From positions 11,989 to 75,988 of the forward strand of contig JAGZLW010000005.1 of the NCBI GenBank assembly GCA_018364455.1: a stretch of 64,000 nt of DNA. The letters run 5' to 3'. Shown piece by piece: positions 62,150 through 64,000 of this stretch. The stretch is from Streptococcus mitis. Lineage in GTDB: Bacteria > Bacillota > Bacilli > Lactobacillales > Streptococcaceae. Positions within the stretch are counted from its first letter, which is position 1. Each line of letters opens with the position of its first letter. The notes beneath the pieces are model-generated. The model made no database searches. It was not told the origin of the DNA and saw only the letters and a list, made by a program, of their open reading frames with translations. Position numbers and translations under genes: made by a program.

Positions 62150-64000
62150 ATGATTATTTTACAAGCTAATAAAATTGAACGTTCATTTGCAGGAGAGGTT
62201 CTTTTTGATAATATCAACCTGCAGGTTGATGAACGTGATAGGATTGCCCTTGTTGGGAAAAATGGAGCAGGTAAGTCTACTCTTTTGAAGATTTTGGTTG
62301 GAGAAGAGGAGCCAACTAGCGGAGAAATCAATAAGAAAAAAGATATTTCTCTGTCTTACCTAGCCCAAGATAGCCGTTTTGAATCTGAAAATACCATCTA
62401 CGATGAGATGCTTCATGTATTTGATGACTTACGTCGGATGGAGAAACAACTTCGTCAGATGGAGCTGGAGATGGGTGAAAAGTCTGGTGAAGATTTAGAG
62501 AAACTGATGTCAGATTACGATCGCTTATCAGAGAATTTTCGCCAAGCAGGTGGCTTTACCTATGAAGCCGATATTCGAGCGATTTTAAATGGATTCAAGT
62601 TTGATGAATCTATGTGGCAGATGAAAATTGCTGAGCTTTCGGGTGGTCAAAATACTCGCTTAGCTCTGGCCAAAATGCTTCTTGAAAAGCCCAATCTCTT
62701 GGTCTTGGACGAGCCAACCAACCACTTGGATATCGAAACCATCGCCTGGCTAGAGAATTACTTGGTAAATTATAGCGGTGCTCTCATTATTGTCAGCCAC
62801 GACCGTTATTTCTTGGACAAGGTTGCAACGATTACGCTGGATTTGACCAAGCATTCTTTGGATCGCTATGTTGGCAACTACTCTCGTTTTGTCGAGCTGA
62901 GGGAGCAAAAGATAGCTACTGAGGCAAAAAACTATGAAAAGCAACAGAAGGAAATTGCAGCTCTGGAAGACTTTGTCAATCGCAATCTAGTCCGAGCTTC
63001 GACGACCAAACGTGCCCAATCTCGTCGTAAACAACTGGAAAAAATGGAGCGTTTGGACAAGCCTGAAGCTGGTAAGAAATCAGCCAACATGACCTTCCAG
63101 TCTGAAAAAACGTCGGGCAATGTTGTTTTGACTGTTGAAAATGTGGCTATTGGCTATGATGGGGAAGTACTGTCAGAGCCTATCAACCTAGACCTTCGTA
63201 AGATGAATGCTGTTGCTATCGTTGGTCCCAATGGTATCGGCAAGTCAACTTTTATTAAATCAATCGTGGACCAGATTCCTTTTATCAAGGGTGAAAAGCG
63301 ATTTGGCGCCAATGTGGAGGTTGGTTACTATGACCAAACCCAAAGTAAGTTGACAGCAAGTAATACGGTGCTGGATGAACTCTGGAATGATTTTAAACTG
63401 ACACCAGAAGTTGAAATCCGTAACCGTCTAGGTGCCTTTCTTTTTTCAGGAGATGATGTTAAAAAATCAGTTGGTATGCTGTCTGGAGGAGAGAAAGCTC
63501 GTTTGCTTTTGGCTAAATTGTCTATGGAAAACAACAACTTCTTGATTCTGGACGAGCCGACCAACCATCTGGATATTGATAGCAAGGAAGTGTTGGAAAA
63601 TGCCTTGATTGATTTTGATGGGACCTTGCTCTTTGTCAGCCACGACCGTTACTTTATCAATCGTGTGGCAACTCATGTTTTAGAATTATCTGAAAATGGT
63701 TCGATTCTCTATCTTGGAGATTACGACTATTATGTCGATAAAAAGGCTGAAATGGAAGTCAGTCAGATAGAGGAAGATTCAACCAGCAATCAAGCAAAAG
63801 AAGCAAGTCCAGTCAATGATTATCAGGCACAGAAAGAAAGTCAAAAAGAAGTTCGTAAGCTCATGCGACAAATTGAAAGTCTAGAAGCTGAAATCGAAGA
63901 GTTAGAAAGTCAAAGCCAAGTCATTTCTGAACAAATGTTGGAGACAAACGATGCCGAAAAACTGATGGAATTGCAGGCTGAACTGGACAAAATCAGCCAC
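62150..64000 (+). CDS. ABC-F family ATPase, partial at window end
   Basis: 617 codons visible, open at the edge. Two ABC domains with no membrane part: Walker A VGKNGAGKSTLL and signature LSGGQNTRLALAK then Walker B LLVLDEPTNHLD; second set GPNGIGKSTFIK, LSGGEKARLLLAK, FLILDEPTNHLD. The linker (about residues 240-310) is Lys/Arg-rich as in ribosome-acting ABC-F proteins. A coiled-coil tail begins near residue 560. Likely a translation factor of the Uup/YdiF type; resistance function cannot be told. Confidence 0.9.
   Translation, partial: MIILQANKIERSFAGEVLFDNINLQVDERDRIALVGKNGAGKSTLLKILVGEEEPTSGEINKKKDISLSYLAQDSRFESENTIYDEMLHVFDDLRRMEKQLRQMELEMGEKSGEDLEKLMSDYDRLSENFRQAGGFTYEADIRAILNGFKFDESMWQMKIAELSGGQNTRLALAKMLLEKPNLLVLDEPTNHLDIETIAWLENYLVNYSGALIIVSHDRYFLDKVATITLDLTKHSLDRYVGNYSRFVELREQKIATEAKNYEKQQKEIAALEDFVNRNLVRASTTKRAQSRRKQLEKMERLDKPEAGKKSANMTFQSEKTSGNVVLTVENVAIGYDGEVLSEPINLDLRKMNAVAIVGPNGIGKSTFIKSIVDQIPFIKGEKRFGANVEVGYYDQTQSKLTASNTVLDELWNDFKLTPEVEIRNRLGAFLFSGDDVKKSVGMLSGGEKARLLLAKLSMENNNFLILDEPTNHLDIDSKEVLENALIDFDGTLLFVSHDRYFINRVATHVLELSENGSILYLGDYDYYVDKKAEMEVSQIEEDSTSNQAKEASPVNDYQAQKESQKEVRKLMRQIESLEAEIEELESQSQVISEQMLETNDAEKLMELQAELDKISH

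Overview
The window is a piece of the chromosome of a mitis-group Streptococcus (S. mitis / S. pseudopneumoniae / S. pneumoniae lineage) carrying a complete-looking but possibly damaged temperate siphophage. The evidence is the rexB-rexA-orphan-iga gene order, a BOX repeat (boxA-boxC), the tmRNA tag AKNNTSYALAA, choline-binding repeats in the phage lysin, and core proteins that read like pneumococcal ones. Several details point away from classical pneumococcus. The lysin has the two-residue gap of 'atypical' LytA, and a second ZmpB-like metalloprotease sits directly behind iga.

Region 1 (1-25,944, host). The end of rexB and all of rexA (addA) are followed by an unassigned cysteine-containing protein. 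Two giant surface zinc metalloproteases follow in tandem: an IgA1 protease (iga/zmpA) and a ZmpB/ZmpD-type paralogue. Both have YSIRK-like signal peptides, an N-terminal (not C-terminal) sorting-signal region, long proline/glutamate-rich repeat arrays sharing the same 17-residue unit, and an intact HExxH...E zinc site. Next come convergent uraA with a PyrR-type attenuator, rsmG, the divergent lemA-htpX pair, a BOX element, rlmB and def. A CapA-family phosphoesterase, a Cof-type HAD hydrolase and an SGNH esterase lead up to tmRNA.

Region 2 (about 26,334-59,641, prophage). A roughly 33-kb prophage lies in the 3' end of ssrA between perfect 99-bp direct repeats (attL/attR). The left arm carries the integrase, an Abi_2/AbiF-like HEPN protein with its own strong promoter and a small two-hairpin RNA, and ImmA plus the repressor facing Cro across a control region with four 12-bp operators. 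The rightward early region follows: antirepressor, small ORFs, DnaB, a replication initiator-like protein, DnaC, SSB, DUF1642, DUF1372, an XRE protein and ArpU. The late region has an atypical head order: HNH, portal, MuF-type minor head protein with a possible toxin domain and downstream small gene, TerL, scaffold, capsid. It continues with connectors, a tail tube gene interrupted by an amber codon, frameshifted tail chaperones, tape measure, Dit, a large tail/receptor protein with an S74 chaperone, two holins and a LytA-like amidase.

Region 3 (59,642-64,000, host). Just outside attR lies the 3' end of a second integrase, the scar of an earlier element at the same site. It is followed by a bta-like thioredoxin-fold protein, phosphoglucomutase (pgm) and the start of an ABC-F ATPase gene that runs off the window.

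The most interesting items are the Abi_2/small-RNA locus, the structured minus-strand region at 31.4-31.8 kb with a 12-bp inverted repeat, five 11-bp helically phased repeats behind arpU, the MuF toxin/immunity candidate, and the layered attachment site with tandem 12-bp arm repeats.
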